Below are positions 1 to 7,155 of a stretch of 12,663 nucleotides of DNA, piece after piece. Position numbers and translations under genes: made by a program. The notes under the pieces were generated by a model. It did not search any database. It saw only the letters and a program-made list of their open reading frames with translations, and was not told where the DNA came from. Source of the stretch: Deltaproteobacteria bacterium (GTDB taxonomy: Bacteria; Desulfobacterota; Syntrophorhabdia; Syntrophorhabdales; Syntrophorhabdaceae); assembly GCA_003506795.1 (NCBI GenBank), contig DNYO01000217.1, positions 7,719 to 20,381 on the forward strand, read 5' to 3'. Positions within the stretch are counted from its first letter, which is position 1, and every line of letters begins with the position of its first letter.

Positions 1-851
1 GTATTCTGCATGAGCATGGTGATCGTCATGGGCCCCACGCCGCCCGGCACGGGCGTGATGACCGATGCCTTCTCCTTCACGGCTTCAAAATCCACGTCCC
101 CGCAGAGTTTTGCTTTTCCTTCGGGCGTCACACCAATCCTGTTGACACCCACGTCTATGACGACAGCGCCTTCTTTGACCATGTCGGCGGTGATCGCGTT
201 GGCCTTTCCGGCCGCCACTATGAGGATGTCCGCCTTTCGCGTATGCGCGGCCAGATCGCGTGTAGCCGTATGGCACATTGTCACCGTCGCATTGGCGTTC
301 GCCTCTTTCTGGACGAGCATCATAGAGATAGGTTTACCCACAAGATTGCTGCGTCCGACCACAACGACCTCGGCGCCCTTCGTTTCGACACCGCCCATTG
401 CGAGAAGCTCCCTGATGCCGAAGGGAGTACAGGGATAAAAACGGGCCTCGCCTATCATGAGCCTTCCCAGATTCATCGGGTGCAGGCCGTCCACGTCCTT
501 GTCGGGGTCTATGGCATAAAGGACATTCGTCTCGCTGATGTGCTTGGGCAGGGGCAGCTGCACCAGGATGCCGTGGATCGCCGGGTCGCCGTTGTACTTC
601 TTCACCAGTTCGACGAGCTTCTCTTCGGAGATGTCTTCGGGCTCGTCATCCTGGATAGAATAAAAACCCAACTCCTTCGCCGTTCTCTGTTTGCCCGTGA
701 CATAACTAACCGAAGCGGGATTCGCACCGACAAGGATAGTCACGAGCCCCGGCGTGACGCCCGTCTCCTCACGGAGTTTCACGACTTCCTGTGCGATTCG
801 TTCCCTTACCTGTCTCGCGACTTCCGTCCCGCTGATGATCTTGGCCGTCAT
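1..851 (-). CDS. folD: FolD, bifunctional methylenetetrahydrofolate dehydrogenase/cyclohydrolase (3' end outside window)
   Basis: This cytosolic enzyme interconverts 5,10-methylene-, methenyl- and 10-formyl-tetrahydrofolate, a methyl-branch step of the Wood-Ljungdahl pathway and a source of one-carbon units. The frame is open from ATG 851 to the window edge (283 complete codons). It shows the FolD hallmarks: SVSYVTGKQRTAKELGF with the catalytic Lys near residue 55, GILVQLPLPKHI near 95, DKDVDGLHPMNLGRL near 120, the Rossmann motif VVGRSNLVGKP near 165-175, and the C-terminal PVPGGVGPMTITMLMQNT. FolD is usually 280-295 residues, so only the last few are missing. An AAGGAG lies 5 bases before the ATG. 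It is the third gene of the RACo-cooC-folD run, 31 bp after the cooC stop, so co-transcription is likely. Identity is near certain; membership of a larger acs-type cluster to the left is inference. Confidence 0.97.
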   Translation of the reverse strand, partial: MTAKIISGTEVARQVRERIAQEVVKLREETGVTPGLVTILVGANPASVSYVTGKQRTAKELGFYSIQDDEPEDISEEKLVELVKKYNGDPAIHGILVQLPLPKHISETNVLYAIDPDKDVDGLHPMNLGRLMIGEARFYPCTPFGIRELLAMGGVETKGAEVVVVGRSNLVGKPISMMLVQKEANANATVTMCHTATRDLAAHTRKADILIVAAGKANAITADMVKEGAVVIDVGVNRIGVTPEGKAKLCGDVDFEAVKEKASVITPVPGGVGPMTITMLMQN

Positions 852-882
852 AAACGCTCCTTCACCACAAACTCACTCTCGG

Positions 883-1635
883 TCAACTGCCTGCTGTTTT
901 GTCGAAGATGGCATAGGCATCCGAAAGGGAATCCGATTCAGGCGCCAGTTCGAATATCGTCTTTTCAGCCGCGTCGCCCCGCACGAGCGCTTCGTCGTCC
1001 CTGACCGTACCTCCGATAACCACGCCTCTTTCCGCCGCAGTCTTTGCCAGCACGGCCTCATCCTTTTCGTGGAAGCGATTTACGATGACAACGGTCCTGA
1101 CGATATGAAGACCCAATTCGTTTATGATCGAAAGGATCCGCGACACGGTGAGAATGCCGCGCGGTGTCGGATCCGATATCACGTAGAGGACGTCCACGTC
1201 CTGCGTCACCAACCTGCTCATGTGCTCCATGCCCGCCTCGTTGTCAACCACCACGAATGAATAGTTTCCCTTCAAGGCGTCGATATACTTTTTCGCCATG
1301 CTGTTGGCCGCACAATAGCACCCGGGACCTTCGGGCCTCCCCATGACAAGAAGGTCGAAGCCCTTGGCCTCGATGACGGCCTCCTGTACTTTGTATTCCA
1401 GCCAGCTGTCCTTGCTCATGCCCGTGGGAACTTCCTGCTTAAGCTTCTCCCGGGCCTCGCCTATAGTTGAATGAACACTCACCCCCAAAACCTCGTTGAG
1501 ATTCGAATTGGGGTCGGCGTCCACGGCAAGGACAGGCCCAGCACCCACTTTTTCAACAAGATGCCTGACCAGCATCCCGCCCAGCGTCGTCTTGCCAACG
1601 CCACCCTTGCCCGCCAGTGCAATCACTTTAGGCAT
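883..1635 (-). CDS. cooC: CooC-type nickel-insertion ATPase (CO dehydrogenase/acetyl-CoA synthase accessory protein)
   Basis: This 250-residue MinD/ParA-like P-loop ATPase belongs to the CooC/AcsF family, which couples ATP hydrolysis to nickel insertion into the active-site cluster of CO dehydrogenase or acetyl-CoA synthase. Visible motifs are a deviant Walker A GKGGVGKTT at residues 9-17, AVDADPNSNL at 37-46, and the CxC pair C106/C108 in GPGCYCAANSM, which in CooC proteins binds metal at the dimer interface. VVVDNEAGMEHMSR is the Walker B/switch region and VIVNRF is the base-recognition segment. The ATG follows AAGGAGG by 8 bases; the flanking inverted CCTCC repeats may fold over that site. 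It sits between a RACo-like activator and folD, which supports a Wood-Ljungdahl role. No CODH or ACS subunit is in the window, so the exact client is unknown. Confidence 0.93.
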   Translation of the reverse strand: MPKVIALAGKGGVGKTTLGGMLVRHLVEKVGAGPVLAVDADPNSNLNEVLGVSVHSTIGEAREKLKQEVPTGMSKDSWLEYKVQEAVIEAKGFDLLVMGRPEGPGCYCAANSMAKKYIDALKGNYSFVVVDNEAGMEHMSRLVTQDVDVLYVISDPTPRGILTVSRILSIINELGLHIVRTVVIVNRFHEKDEAVLAKTAAERGVVIGGTVRDDEALVRGDAAEKTIFELAPESDSLSDAYAIFDKTAGS

Positions 1636-1644
1636 GGAGGCGTC

Positions 1645-1657
1645 CTCCTTCGGAGGC
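1645..1657 (-). promoter_or_regulatory. Small hairpin covering the cooC ribosome binding site
   Basis: In the minus-strand transcript a CCUCC arm, GAA loop and GGAGG arm form a perfect 5-bp stem whose 3' arm is the cooC Shine-Dalgarno core. A second CCUCC lies between that core and the AUG (plus-strand 1636-1640), so the same GGAGG has two possible pairing partners. This is seen directly. A role in tuning cooC translation relative to the upstream gene is inference. Confidence 0.4.
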
Positions 1658-1660
1658 GGG

Positions 1661-1688
1661 TAATAGGTAATAGGTAATAGGTAATAGG
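1661..1688 (+). repeat. Four tandem TAATAGG heptads
   Basis: Four exact head-to-tail copies of the 7-mer TAATAGG stand just upstream of cooC. They are close to the reverse complement of the CCCATTA/CCCATAA heptads at 1709-1828. The intergenic region is therefore an imperfect inverted repeat that could fold into a long stem with about one mismatch per heptad. Confidence 0.9.
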
Positions 1689-1708
1689 AAAAGATTCTTC
1701 AGGCCTTT

Positions 1709-1833
1709 CCCATAACCCATTACCCATAACCCATGACCCCTCTTCATTCTCTTCCCCATGACCCATCGCCTATAACCTGTCTTCATTCTTTCTCCCATTA
1801 CCCATTACCCATTACCTATAACCTGTCTTCATT
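1709..1833 (-). repeat. Degenerate heptad array (CCCATTA/CCCATAA type) with a higher-order 19-bp unit
   Basis: Heptads of the form CCCAT(T/A)A, CCCATGA and CCTATAA run at 1709-1736 (four), 1755-1782 (four including degenerate units) and 1794-1828 (five). A longer unit, cctataacctgtcttcatt, is exact at 1769-1787 and 1815-1833, with a diverged third copy at 1730-1748. The array makes up most of the 180 bp between the RACo and cooC genes. Its distal end lies inside the RACo coding sequence, whose stop codon is at 1816-1818. The pattern suggests slippage expansion of a heptad minisatellite. Confidence 0.88.
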
Positions 1834-3816
1834 ACCCGTCTTCACTTCCTTCATCACCCCGGGGAATGCCTTTTCGTCCGTATGCGGCAGGAACAGGGCC
1901 GCCATGAACTCGTCCATGAACTGCGTATTGTTCGACAACTCAATGTTTGTCATCGACCCGGCCACCTCGCTGGTCCTCTCGAAGAAGGCCCGGGATGCGG
2001 CCGCTATCCGTGCGCCGCCAAGCGAAGCGTTGCCGAGAAACCGGAAACGCTCGACAGGCAGCTCGGGCAAGAGGCCTATCGCAATTGCCTTTTCAACGTC
2101 GATAGAATGACCAAAACCCCCGGCTATAATAACCATAGCGAGATCGGTGAATGCAAGACCTCCATTTTCGAGCAGAACCTTGCATCCCGCGTAAACCGCG
2201 GCCTTTGTTCTCATGAGATTGTCGAGGTCGATCTCGGTTAACACGATGTCCCGTTCGATCCGCGTCTGGGCGGCAAAACACAGGACGTATTCACGCCCGC
2301 TCGCGCCCTTTCTTATCCGCTCGGTCTGCCTATCCGTGGAGAACTTTCCGTTGCGGTCGATAACGCCCGCAAGAAAAAGCTCGGCCACAAGATCGATAAG
2401 CCCCGAGCCGCATATACCCAGTGGTTTCGTCCTTCCGATGGTAAGGATCATGGGTTCCAAAGTGACCGGATTAACACGCACCTTTTCGATGGCCCCCGGG
2501 GCCGCCCGCATGCCGTGCTGGATGCCTCCGCCTTCAAAAGCAGGGCCGGCGGAACAGGACGCACACAGAAGCCATTGGCTGTTTCCCAGCACGATTTCGC
2601 CATTGGTCCCGATGTCCATGAAAAGCGAAACCTCGCTGCTTTCCGTCATCCCCGAGAGGGTCACCCCTGAAACGATGTCGCCTCCGACGTAGGACGCGAC
2701 ACCCGGGATTGCGTACAGACGCGCGTGTTCGCCGGGATCAAGACCGATGTCGCGGGGAACGACGGGGGCAAAGGCCGTTGCAAGCGGGGTGTACGGCGCA
2801 AGCATGATATGTGTAGGATCGATCCCGTAGAGAAGGTGCATCATTGTTGTATTACCCGCTGCAACAATGTGGCTGATGTCGGCCGGATCTATGCCCGCCT
2901 CTTCAACGATCTCACCGATGAGCCTGTTGATTGTCGACACGACGACGTCCTGGAGCTTCTTGAGACCTTTCGGTTTCCTGGCGTACATGATCCTGGAGAT
3001 TACATCCTCGCCGTAGCTGATCTGCCCGTTGTAGTCCGAGGATGATGCAAGGATGATCCTGCCCCTTCGGGCGTCATCGCATGAATTGTCTGATGGCTCT
3101 TTCCCGTTGTCGCATTGAATAAGCTGGGCCGCAATGGTCGTTGTCCCGACATCGACGGCTATCGCATAGTGGTCCTTTTCCCTGTCGCCCCGTGCGATCC
3201 GGGTTATTTCCCTCATCTGGCCGGTGGTCGCGACGTTCACGGTGATATTCCAGTCCGTTTCCCTGAGGCCGCTGCCCAGATCGCGCATCACACCGAGGGA
3301 AACAAGGGGTTCTTCGCATCCGATCCTGGGTGCGAGGCACCGCATCAGCCTCGCGGCATCGGAGACGTTGTCCTGCACATCGGGCCTGGGAAGCCGGAGA
3401 TTGTACCTGCCGACCAGCGCTTCACAGCCATACTGACACAAGAGCGATCGATCGATGGCTCCGGCATCTGTATCGCTCATAACGGCCGACCTCCTGAGAA
3501 TGCTTCTATCCACCTGCGATTCCAGGGGAATCTCGACTATGGCATCACCCTTGATGAATGAACTGCAGGCAAGGCGAAAACCTATGGCCTCGTCCTTTTC
3601 ACTCAGCGAAGAATGTGGCGATGATTCAACCGAACCGTCTGCTATCCTGACCCTGCACTTCCCGCAGGCGCCCCTCCCCCCGCAGGAGGCATTGATATGC
3701 ACTCCCGCCTTCATGGCGATTTCGAGTAAGTTTTCTCCTTCTTCCGCCGGAATAGTGCGATCTATCGGCAAAAATCTTATCCTGTATTCTCGTGGCATAG
3801 TCTTTAGGTTCATCAT
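1816..3816 (-). CDS. RACo-like corrinoid activation protein (2Fe-2S ferredoxin + ASKHA ATPase, DUF4445 family)
   Basis: This 666-residue protein matches the RACo architecture. RACo uses ATP to drive electrons uphill and reduce accidentally oxidised Co(II) corrinoid protein (CoFeSP) back to active Co(I). An N-terminal 2Fe-2S domain (about 10-100) has ligands C45, C51, C54 and C84 in NASCGGRGACGKC and RLACSS. A linker follows, then an ASKHA ATPase starting near YAIAVDVGTTTIAAQ (217-231), with AAGNTTMMHLL, DIGTNGEIVLG, CSAGPAFEGGGIQHGMRA and IIAGGFGH. ATG 3816 and 3813 are adjacent; only a weak GGTAG precedes them, and ATG 3798 is also possible because the ferredoxin fold starts just after it. 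The neighbours cooC and folD favour an acsV-like role, although relatives also reactivate O-demethylase corrinoid proteins. The last dozen residues are encoded partly by an intergenic repeat unit. Confidence 0.93.
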   Translation of the reverse strand: MMNLKTMPREYRIRFLPIDRTIPAEEGENLLEIAMKAGVHINASCGGRGACGKCRVRIADGSVESSPHSSLSEKDEAIGFRLACSSFIKGDAIVEIPLESQVDRSILRRSAVMSDTDAGAIDRSLLCQYGCEALVGRYNLRLPRPDVQDNVSDAARLMRCLAPRIGCEEPLVSLGVMRDLGSGLRETDWNITVNVATTGQMREITRIARGDREKDHYAIAVDVGTTTIAAQLIQCDNGKEPSDNSCDDARRGRIILASSSDYNGQISYGEDVISRIMYARKPKGLKKLQDVVVSTINRLIGEIVEEAGIDPADISHIVAAGNTTMMHLLYGIDPTHIMLAPYTPLATAFAPVVPRDIGLDPGEHARLYAIPGVASYVGGDIVSGVTLSGMTESSEVSLFMDIGTNGEIVLGNSQWLLCASCSAGPAFEGGGIQHGMRAAPGAIEKVRVNPVTLEPMILTIGRTKPLGICGSGLIDLVAELFLAGVIDRNGKFSTDRQTERIRKGASGREYVLCFAAQTRIERDIVLTEIDLDNLMRTKAAVYAGCKVLLENGGLAFTDLAMVIIAGGFGHSIDVEKAIAIGLLPELPVERFRFLGNASLGGARIAAASRAFFERTSEVAGSMTNIELSNNTQFMDEFMAALFLPHTDEKAFPGVMKEVKTGNEDRL

Positions 3817-3965
3817 TCTACCAAATTATCAAATCTTTGAACATACCCTATTTAAGGTCCTCTCTCCTGGAAGTGCTGTATGCCGCTTATCCGTTCACTA
3901 TCATAAATCAACGCGCCCCTTTTGGGCAGCTGACTCCTTCAAGCAGTATTATCAACAAATTAACG

Positions 3966-3994
3966 TTGACAAATATTCCCGAATATTATATAGT
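3966..3994 (+). promoter_or_regulatory. Strong sigma70-type promoter of the iclR-family gene
   Basis: TTGACA at 3966-3971 and TATAGT at 3989-3994 are separated by exactly 17 bp. Transcription would start near 4001, leaving a leader of only about 11 bases before ATG 4012. No Shine-Dalgarno sequence is visible in that leader. On the opposite strand a perfect TATAAT (3990-3985) overlaps this -10 and points toward the RACo gene, but it lacks a recognisable -35 element. Confidence 0.7.
3972..3987. promoter_or_regulatory. Palindromic operator candidate AATATTC-CC-GAATATT
   Basis: A perfect 7-bp inverted repeat with a 2-bp centre fills almost the whole spacer between the -35 and -10 of the iclR promoter. 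IclR-family proteins bind short AT-rich palindromes as dimers and commonly repress their own gene while controlling a divergent operon. The position therefore fits an autoregulatory site that also affects the RACo-cooC-folD operon. The palindrome is seen; its function is inference. Confidence 0.55.
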
Positions 3995-4011
3995 GTTCAT
4001 CATAATGAATT

Positions 4012-4761
4012 ATGTATAGCGCGCCCGTCATAAAGAAAACCTTCGAAGTACTTACCCTTATCGTTGACAGCAAGAGACCCCTCGGCGTCACCGAGATAGC
4101 AAGGACGCTGGCCCTCAGCAAAAGTACCGTCTTCGGGATACTCAAGGCCCTTCAGGAAGGGAACCTCATCGTCAAGAGTAAATCCACAAAACGCTACACC
4201 ACGGGAGAAGAACTCTTCAAGATTGCCAAACGGGTCCTTCAGGGCGGCGAACTCAGTTCCATCGCCCGGCCTTTCCTGGAAAAACTCGTCGAAGACGTCG
4301 ACGAAACGGTCTTCCTTTGCGTCCGCGAAGACAGCGTCGTCAAGGTAATAGAAACCATAGAGACACGAAAGAAACTGAAGATATCATCCCCCGTCGGAAC
4401 GAGGCTGCCCATAACCGCCTCTGTTTTCTGCAAGGCCTTTCTCTCTCCCATGGAAGATAACGAGATCAGGGATTTCCTGAAGGAAAAAGGCCTGCCGAAA
4501 TACACCACAAACAGCATCACCGACGTCGACCGCTTCATTGATGAAGTCAAAATCGCGCGGAAACGCCATTACAGCCTCGATCTTGAAGAGTACCTTATGG
4601 GCGTCAGGGCAATCGCCACGCTTGTCTATGCCAATGATTACCCCGTCGGGGCCATCTGCATTCTCGGTTTTGCCGGCTCCATGCCAACGGAAAAACTACC
4701 CGAAATGGCACAACATCTCATAGCAACAGCCCGCAAGATATCGGAAAGACTCTCGCAGTAG
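4012..4761 (+). CDS. IclR-family transcriptional regulator
   Basis: This 249-residue protein has the two-domain IclR layout. Residues about 5-60 form a winged helix-turn-helix (KKTFEVLTLIVDSKRPLGV, then TEIARTLALSKSTVFGILKAL as recognition region). Residues about 75-245 form the IclR effector-binding GAF-like domain, with ARPFLEKLVEDVDETVFLCV, LPITASVFCKAFLS and YLMGVRAIATLVYAN. IclR proteins respond to small organic acids or aromatic metabolites; the ligand here cannot be read from sequence. It is divergent from the RACo-cooC-folD operon across a 195-bp gap holding its own promoter and a palindrome, which makes that operon its most likely target. ATG 4012 is used because the frame begins only there and conserved residues start at once. 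The leader is very short and lacks a clear ribosome binding site, so weak or leaderless-like initiation is possible. It converges on the phosphatase gene with a 16-bp gap. Confidence 0.95.
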   Translation: MYSAPVIKKTFEVLTLIVDSKRPLGVTEIARTLALSKSTVFGILKALQEGNLIVKSKSTKRYTTGEELFKIAKRVLQGGELSSIARPFLEKLVEDVDETVFLCVREDSVVKVIETIETRKKLKISSPVGTRLPITASVFCKAFLSPMEDNEIRDFLKEKGLPKYTTNSITDVDRFIDEVKIARKRHYSLDLEEYLMGVRAIATLVYANDYPVGAICILGFAGSMPTEKLPEMAQHLIATARKISERLSQ

Positions 4762-4777
4762 GAACCCGAAACCGTCA

Positions 4778-6442
4778 TTATTTTGCCTTCTTAAAGATTT
4801 CGACTGCCTGTGCGGGGATGTAGACGGTGCCTGTCTCAGGTGCCAGGACAGTGACCCCTTCGAGTGTATGGTTTGTCTCGGTCTTCCCCGCTATCCTCAT
4901 GACGTTCTTGCCCAGAGGCAATTCGGCCTTTTTGCCGGCAGCCTCGACCACGAGAAGCATATTCCCCGGATCTTTTTTATCGATGGTTGTCGACACACCC
5001 ACCGCTTCGAACGCTTTGTCCGCCGCCGTGAAAAGCCTCTTGTCGGCGGCGGTAAGATCGAACCCCATCGCCCGTGCCGCCATGAGCGCAATCTCCGTGT
5101 TTTGCATTATTACAAGGGGCTTTCCGATGCCATGGTAGTAGAAAAAGATATCCTCGCCTGTATGTCCGCTCGTAGTCCAGCCTATATAGGTCCTCCTGCT
5201 CACGATGGGTCCGAGAACGTTATTGAACCGTCCGGTCTTAGCTGATTGGATCGCTCCTATCTCTTCTGCCGAGAGATCGGTTATGCCGAGATATTCAGCC
5301 ACTACATTTTTGATGTTCCCTTCCGAGAGATCTCCCTTCAACATCTTCTCCACTCCTTCGCCCGTCAGCGAGGCCTTTTTCAATGGGGCGAGCACCGCCT
5401 CATACTGGAGCTTCGAGTAGATCCCGTCACTTTGTTTGCTGCCCAGGGACATTCCTCCGGTCGCGTGGTCCGCCAGGGCAACGACCAGTGTGCCGCCCTT
5501 CGTCTTCGCAAAATCGAGGGCAACACGCACCGCTTCCTCAAAGGCAAGCACATCGCCGATGACACCAATCGGGTCGTGCGCATGGGCTGCCCAGTCGATC
5601 TTGCTTCCCTCCACAAAAAGGAAAAATCCCTTCTTGTTCTTTGAAAGGATCTCTATCGCCTTGCGTGTCATCTCCGACAGCCCCGGCTCGGCGGGCGCCA
5701 GGCGCCTCCTGTCGAATTCGTACGCCATCGCATCGTCTGCAAACGCGCCCCAGACCTTTTTGGATGCCGCCTTCACCATCTGCTCCCTGTCCGTGACGAT
5801 TGCGTAACCCTTCGAACGGGCCACATCGAGGAGGTCCTCACCGTCCGTGCGCGTCCCGCCTTTTTCCCTGGGTAGAAGGTACCGCTTTCCGCCTCCGAAA
5901 ATTACATCCATATTCTGATATACCTGTTGTCTGGCGATCTCGTTGAAATTCGCCCTGTCAGGCCAGTGGGATGAATAGGCTGCAGGGGTGGCGTGTTGAA
6001 TATTGGAGGTGGCCACAAGACCCACCGCCCTGCCCGTAAGTTTAGCCCCCTCAAGTACGGACGCGATGGGTTTGCATCGGGAAGGACCCGGATCGGGTAC
6101 TCCCGGAATGGTAACCCGGCAGGGCATTATGCCGATAGACTTGTCCGTCGATTTGTGTCCGCAGGCAAAGGCCGTGGCGGCTGGTGCGGAATCAGTTATG
6201 AGCGAGTCGGCGCCATAGGTGCGTATTCCTCCCACGTTCATTGCGTCGAAGGCGAGAGGAGAACCCTTGTACCATCTCGCAAGCGTCGTATGGGCCGAAC
6301 CCATTCCATCCCCGACAAGTATGATCACATTTCTGAAGTGCCGGTCCTGGGAATTCGCCGCGGCAGGCGCGGAATAAAGAAAAATTAGGGCAATAACACA
6401 GACGAGGACAGCTGCCGGCACCCTCAAGGCTTTTTTTCCCAT
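4778..6442 (-). CDS. Secreted alkaline phosphatase (PhoA superfamily)
   Basis: This 554-residue phosphomonoesterase is predicted to be exported. Residues 1-29 are a signal peptide: KK near the start, a hydrophobic core AAVLVCVIALIFLYS, and an APAAA cleavage site before NSQ. The catalytic set is complete: the metal Asp in VGDGMGSAH (near 45), the nucleophile Ser in DSAPAATAF (near 85), HATPAAYSSH, then EGSKIDWAAHAHD, ALADHATGGMS and TSGHTGED, which together supply Asp, His and Glu ligands for two zinc ions and one magnesium. It is longer than E. coli PhoA (471 residues), with about 60 extra C-terminal residues rich in beta-type sequence (AELPLGKNVMRI to TVYIPAQAVEIF). A GGAGG lies 11 bases before the ATG, which is rather far. 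I see no Pho box upstream, so phosphate regulation is unproven. A TTTATA at 6491-6496 could be a minus-strand -10. Confidence 0.95.
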   Translation of the reverse strand: MGKKALRVPAAVLVCVIALIFLYSAPAAANSQDRHFRNVIILVGDGMGSAHTTLARWYKGSPLAFDAMNVGGIRTYGADSLITDSAPAATAFACGHKSTDKSIGIMPCRVTIPGVPDPGPSRCKPIASVLEGAKLTGRAVGLVATSNIQHATPAAYSSHWPDRANFNEIARQQVYQNMDVIFGGGKRYLLPREKGGTRTDGEDLLDVARSKGYAIVTDREQMVKAASKKVWGAFADDAMAYEFDRRRLAPAEPGLSEMTRKAIEILSKNKKGFFLFVEGSKIDWAAHAHDPIGVIGDVLAFEEAVRVALDFAKTKGGTLVVALADHATGGMSLGSKQSDGIYSKLQYEAVLAPLKKASLTGEGVEKMLKGDLSEGNIKNVVAEYLGITDLSAEEIGAIQSAKTGRFNNVLGPIVSRRTYIGWTTSGHTGEDIFFYYHGIGKPLVIMQNTEIALMAARAMGFDLTAADKRLFTAADKAFEAVGVSTTIDKKDPGNMLLVVEAAGKKAELPLGKNVMRIAGKTETNHTLEGVTVLAPETGTVYIPAQAVEIFKKAK

Positions 6443-6594
6443 GCTGCTGCGAACCTCCCATTTATCGATGGTACCCGAACGGGCGTCACGTTTATACTAC
6501 TTTTAATGCATCTTTTTATCGACTTTTTTTGCTCCATGCTTAATCCCGTCATGGTACCATAGACACATCTACTGCAAAAGGAGGTCCCGGAACC
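6443..6594. other. Divergent intergenic region between phosphatase and DUF6125-like gene
   Basis: These 152 bp must hold both promoters. No convincing -35/-10 pair was found on either strand; only a TATAAA facing the phosphatase gene (minus strand, 6496-6491) stands out. The octamer ATGGTACC occurs twice (6468-6475 and 6551-6558), the second inside the palindrome ATGGTACCAT; two copies are too few to call an operator. AAAGGAGGT ahead of ATG 6595 is a strong ribosome binding site. Confidence 0.5.
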
Positions 6595-7137
6595 ATGACA
6601 AAACCCGAAAACCCTGTTCATGACGTGCTTCAGAATCTCCCCCGGGAGACGCTCATAGAGCTCATCAAGATGTATTCGAGGAACTGGCACACCTGTGACG
6701 GACTATGGTTCTCCGGGGTGGAGGATCGTTACGGAACCGAGAAAGCTCTCGAAATCGATATCGCCATGTGGGATATATCCTCGAGACTGGAGGCCGGAAG
6801 AATAAAAGAAATCCTTGCCATGCCCGACAATGCCGGGCTTGACGAGGTTCTCCGGGCAGTCAACCTTATGAGCTGGGCGGCAAAATGTTCCTACCGAATT
6901 GAAAAAAACGGCGAAACGGCCCTCCTTACAGTAATCTCCTGTCCGCCACAGGAAGCCCGCATCAAATCGGGCAAGGGTGTATTCGCGTGCCGGCCCACCT
7001 TTGAGCATGGGTTCACGAATGTCGCGGCGGTTATCGATCCAAGAGTCAGGGTATCGTGCAAATACTGTCCTCCGGGGCCCTATCCTTCAGACAGCTGGTG
7101 CCAGTGGGAATTCAAAGGACCACAAGGGCCTCTATAA
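6595..7137 (+). CDS. DUF6125-like cysteine-rich protein of unknown function
   Basis: This 180-residue soluble protein has no signal peptide or membrane segment. I recognise the general pattern of a family of unknown function (DUF6125-like) from memory and could not check it. The N-terminal half is helical, with MYSRNWHTCDGLWFSGVEDRYG (starting near residue 26) and ALEIDIAMWD. The C-terminal half is a compact Cys-rich region: C116 in SCPPQEARI, C132 in FACRPTFEHGF, then C155 and C158 in SCKYCPP and C169 in DSWCQWEF. A metal or cofactor site built from these cysteines is plausible, but that is inference. AAAGGAGGT ten bases before ATG 6595 supports the start. It is divergent from the phosphatase and converges on the nitroreductase (18-bp gap), so it is probably transcribed alone. 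No function is proposed. Confidence 0.82.
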   Translation: MTKPENPVHDVLQNLPRETLIELIKMYSRNWHTCDGLWFSGVEDRYGTEKALEIDIAMWDISSRLEAGRIKEILAMPDNAGLDEVLRAVNLMSWAAKCSYRIEKNGETALLTVISCPPQEARIKSGKGVFACRPTFEHGFTNVAAVIDPRVRVSCKYCPPGPYPSDSWCQWEFKGPQGPL

Positions 7138-7155
7138 GCCGCGCTGGTTTGCTCT

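Noticed and set aside
10..1260. Long plus-strand open frames (10-438, 243-1004, 754-1260)
   Set aside because: They are antisense to folD and cooC, which show full family motifs; the plus-strand translations are Arg/His-rich with no recognisable domain.
1661..1833. CRISPR array
   Set aside because: The repeats are 7-mers with no unique spacers of regular length and no cas genes nearby.
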